Positions 60,421 through 64,000 of a DNA stretch of 64,000 bases are shown here, in pieces. Made by a program: the position numbers and the translations under genes. Position 1 is the first letter of the stretch. Every line of letters begins with the position of its first letter. The stretch is from Bettongia penicillata ogilbyi (lineage: Eukaryota; Chordata; Mammalia; Diprotodontia; Potoroidae): NCBI GenBank assembly GCA_023548195.1, contig JAJHZJ010000696.1:1923843-1987842 (forward strand), in the 5' to 3' direction. The notes under the pieces were generated by a model. The model was not told the origin of the DNA. It saw only the letters and a program-made list of their open reading frames with translations, and did no database searches.

Positions 60421-63129
60421 GCTTATGTGAAGGACAGCAAGTAAGCCATACAGCTTTATAGACCTATGCAATGTCAGTGCTGGAAGCCACCTTAGAAAGT
60501 AACTTGTCCAACCTCATTTCATCAGTGAGGGAATTTGGGTCCAGAGAAAAATTGCCTGTGTCTGCTTATGCATCTCGAAAATAGTAGAGCTGAGATTCCC
60601 AATCCTGGCCTCCCTAGTCCTTCATTCTTTTTACCTCACTGCTGTTTATTCACATGAACTTCCCATTTTCGCCTTTAGAATGTTTGGGTCCTGAATCTAT
60701 GTATTTATTTTAATGAAAGTATTTAGGCGGAATAAGATGCCTCATTTGTGAGCAGCCTTTATAACCTCTAAGCTAGAATTCAGAGCCTGTTCTATAGAGG
60801 ATGCTTGTCTCTAATAAAGGTAATGAGAATGATGCTAGCCAGAAATGCCCATTTAAATATGAGCTCCTGAGGAGGAGGCAGTGGGGATTGATTAGTTAAT
60901 ATCTGCAAATCCTTTTAAGATGCTCAGATAAAAGGATGACATGAAAAGCTATTGTTCAGCTTGAGAGTCCTAAGTGGCTTTGATCACATCTGTGGCAAGC
61001 AATCACGTCCCCCAAGTCTTTTACCATCCTGAAGGCAAACATCCATTATTAAGAAGCTGTTGTTTTCAGTTATCAACTCCCGCTGGCAGGGAAAAGAAGT
61101 GAAGAGATGAGGATGATATGGGTGAGGATGAAGAGGATTAAGATGATGACAGCCAACACTGGCATGGACCTTTTCTGGGTTTTCTGACAACTCTGTGACA
61201 GAAACAGAGCAGGTCTTATTACCTTCATTTTAATGAGAAAGGAATGGAGACTCAGAAAGATTGCACAATTTGCCCATGGTTACACATCTAATATGGGGCA
61301 GAGGGAAAATTTGAACCCAGGTCTGCCAGACTCCAAGTCCAGTTATATAGCAGTGCCATGTGGCTCGAACCCAGAAAAACAATAAGGCTGGAATCAGTGA
61401 GTTGAAAGGGATCAGTAAAGTGCCTAACAGTGCCTGCTACATAGTAGACTCTTGATAACGGTTTATTCCTTTCCCCTTCTCCCCTTTCCAATAAAAAACA
61501 AAACAAAACAAACATTTATTAATCACTAGCTGTGTCTAGGCACAGTGATAGCTTCCTAGAACACAAAGATAAAAGAGAAAACAGCTCTTGTCCTCAAGGA
61601 CCATGCTAAAAAATCTGTAGGGGAGTGGTGGGTAGGAGGGGCTGTTGTGGTCTGGAAAGTTATTGGGATGGTAGGTTGGTTGGCTTGGTGGTGGCCTCAG
61701 TGCCTTGCAGTTTCCATTTTAGCTTTGACTGAATTGATTGCCCAGCTGTCTTTCTCTCACTTTCAGCCTTTGTTGTTTGAAGGCTTCAGATACTCATGTA
61801 TCATGGTTTCAGATGCTCACCAGTGGTGGGTTCATGGACAGAAGTAGTTGAAGGCAGAAGTTGCTTGCCAGGCCTCACACATTATGGTTGTTGCCATTTC
61901 CTGGCTCTTCATTCCACCTCCCCTCTGTGGACCTTTGCACAAGTTATTTGGCTGGAATATAGACCCTCCTCCTCTCTATGACTGTACCATCTGAGCAGTT
62001 CCCAGGATCTGGATCTCCTGGCCAGCCCCTTTATTTCTTCAGCCACAGAATGATCTTCCTGGTTGGGGTCATCTTCTCCCTGAGAGTGATGAAGAAATAA
62101 ATAATTTTTTTTCTTGAGCTCGTCACTGAGTACCTGGCTCAGGAACTCTACCTCACTCATAAGGTAGCCCTGAAAGCTGGAAGTATCTATTTCTCAGGCT
62201 CAGCTGCTGCTGACATGTACTCATGGAAGGAACCAAAAAGCCAGCATGTGCTCCTGCTGCCATCACCCCAAGACTCTCTCACACCCCCCCAAGTCCATTG
62301 CAGAGAAAAGACTGGAAGACAGACCCATAAGAAAAGGGAACCAAAGTGAAAAATGCCTTTTATTATTCTAGACCACCAAAGGAGGAGGCTCATCTCCAAG
62401 GGTCCATCTCCCACTCTGTTTAGTCATCTCTGATGCAACTGACAGCAAAACTCATGGCTCTCCACCGTGGGAGGTGCTCCTTTCTGACATAGCTTTTTGT
62501 TTAACCACCTTGTACTTTTGTTGAGGGTACCGGAAAGACTCATTTGATGATGGGTCTCCCTCCCAAACTTGTAAATGCAGCTAAAGGCTGGCGAGCAATG
62601 GAAGGTGATAATCTCACCGCTACATAGTTGTTGTCACTTTTCTTAAAGGACATGAAACGTAGGAACCCAGTCTCTCTCTCTTTTTTTTTTTTGTCTAAAT
62701 CAACTGTGATATAACTTAGTATTTCTTTTATGAATGCATCAAGATATGTCTCCTCTGCAGTCCTCAGAAGCCTCAAAGGGAACAAAAGGTAGGATAAAAA
62801 TTAAAATAACAAAAGCAAGTTGAAAAACCTGAATGCAAATAGACAAGAGTTCAAAGCCCATTTTCTAGTAATCCCTGGATCTGCACCAGCCTCTAATTAG
62901 TGTTTGGCCTCAATAAACTGGGTCATGGAAGAATCCAAAAGCTGCTGATTGAAAATGCACATGAGGCATTTGACATTGAAAAAAATACACTTGAGGAGTT
63001 ATTGACAATAATTCACAATCAAGATGATTTTACTTTTTCAAGTAAATCCCATCCCGGGATTGTCAGGTACCTCACCAGATGTGCCTACAAAGCATTTTGT
63101 GCCTGAACCTCTGATGTTTGTGATTTATG
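60421..63129. other. Intergenic with MIR
   Basis: About 61170-61335 is a minus-strand MIR (TTTGAACCCAGGTCTGCCAG). No exon recognised and no long conserved frame. Confidence 0.4.
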
Positions 63130-63960
63130 ACATCTGTGCAGCAGCTGGGAAGATCAGGAACATGTAGAAAAAGGTTATGTTTATGCTGGGCTTTGAAGAA
63201 GGAAGTCAGCCCTTCTAAGAGGCTGAGGTGCAGAGACGTGCATTTGGGGAGGTGGGGACAGCCTGTGCAAAGGTATGGAGGTCAGCCAGAGAGGGAATAT
63301 TATGTATAAAGAATAGCAAGGATGCCATTTTGACTGGACATAGAAATGCATGAAGGGGTCAAGTATAATAAGGCAAGAAAAGTAGGTGGAAGTCAGGAAG
63401 TACAGAATTTTCAGTGCTGAAAACTGGAATTTATATTTGATCCTAGAGTTACTAGAGACCCACTGGAGTTTCTTTATCAGTGGAATGATGTGCTAAAGTT
63501 TGTTCTTTAGAAACTAAAGCAAGTACAGTTTGGAGAGGCTTAGGTCATGGAGGCCAATGAGAAAGCTATTGCAATAGTCCAAGATGAGGGTGCTACAGAC
63601 ATGAGCTAGAGTGGTGGCCATGTGAGGGGAAAGAAGGGGACACATGAGAAAGGTGTCATGGACTCACAACAGACTTGGTAACTGAGTAGATATGTGGGCT
63701 AAGGGAGATTGAGGAGTCCAAGAAGACTCCAGGGAAGCCAAGCTGGGTGACCGGAAGGATGGCATAGTCCTTAAGGAAACAAGGAGTTTTGGAAGAGGGA
63801 TGTGTTAAGGCAGAAAGAGAATGAATTCTGTTTTGGATAGGTTGTTTGAAATGCAACAGGATATCTGGTTTGAAATGTCCATTAGGCAGTTAATGGTTTG
63901 GAATTGGAGACTAGGGGTGGATATTTAAGTCTGGGAGTCATCTGTGAAATGACGATAATT
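63130..63960 (-). repeat. L2 LINE, internal segment
   Basis: The plus strand gives the reverse of L2 ORF2: GAAAGCTATTGCAATAGTCC, AAGATGAGGGTGCTACAGAC, GACTTGGTAACTGAGTAGAT and AAGAAGACTCCAGGGAAGCC. It is old and has no open frame. It continues toward the window end. Confidence 0.65.
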
Positions 63961-64000
63961 GAGTCCATAACTGAACTGATGAGGCCAACAAGAGAACGGA

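Overview
The window is mammalian nuclear DNA and almost certainly marsupial. Spliced vertebrate genes sit among interspersed repeats typical of metatherians: Mar1-type tRNA SINEs, CORE-SINE/MIR, abundant L2, marsupial L1, RTE-type tails and a betaretrovirus-like ERV. The species cannot be told from the sequence. The gene order BBS7 > CCNA2 > < EXOSC9 matches the block on human 4q27 in inverted view (established knowledge). All exon boundaries below were read by hand from GT/AG sites, reading-frame phase and recalled mammalian orthologs. No alignment was run.

Layout. 1-7.1 kb: last four coding exons and 3' UTR of BBS7 (+), a BBSome subunit. 7.6-8.6 kb: CpG island with the CCNA2 cell-cycle promoter (CRE-like, inverted CCAAT, CDE and CHR). 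8.05-14.46 kb: complete CCNA2 (+), 8 exons, 431 aa. 14.46-15.75 kb: CCNA2 3' region with a 30-bp hairpin palindrome and a 62-bp tandem duplication, meeting EXOSC9 tail to tail. 15.66-31.93 kb: complete EXOSC9 (-), 12 exons, 443 aa, encoding an RNase PH-fold subunit of the RNA exosome. Its CpG-island promoter is at 31-32.6 kb and a CRE-bearing minisatellite lies in intron 1. Intron 2 holds a 7SL RNA retropseudogene and a nearly intact ORF1-only ('half-L1') LINE with a perfect 15-bp target-site duplication.

32.7-64 kb: gene-poor intergenic DNA with no exon I can recognise. Its main structure is a nested set of insertions at about 40.2-51.6 kb. An old L1 ORF2 (+) is split by a second ORF1-only LINE (-), which is itself split by a class II ERV. 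The ERV keeps its 5' LTR, Lys-type primer-binding site, gag, an integrase tail and env remnants, and only 21 bp of its 3' LTR. The rest is L2, MIR/CORE-SINE, other SINEs, L1 3' ends, microsatellites and probable solo LTRs.

The three genes are ordinary housekeeping or cell-cycle genes. The unusual material is the retroelement biology and the regulatory repeats around them. I saw no wholly new gene system.
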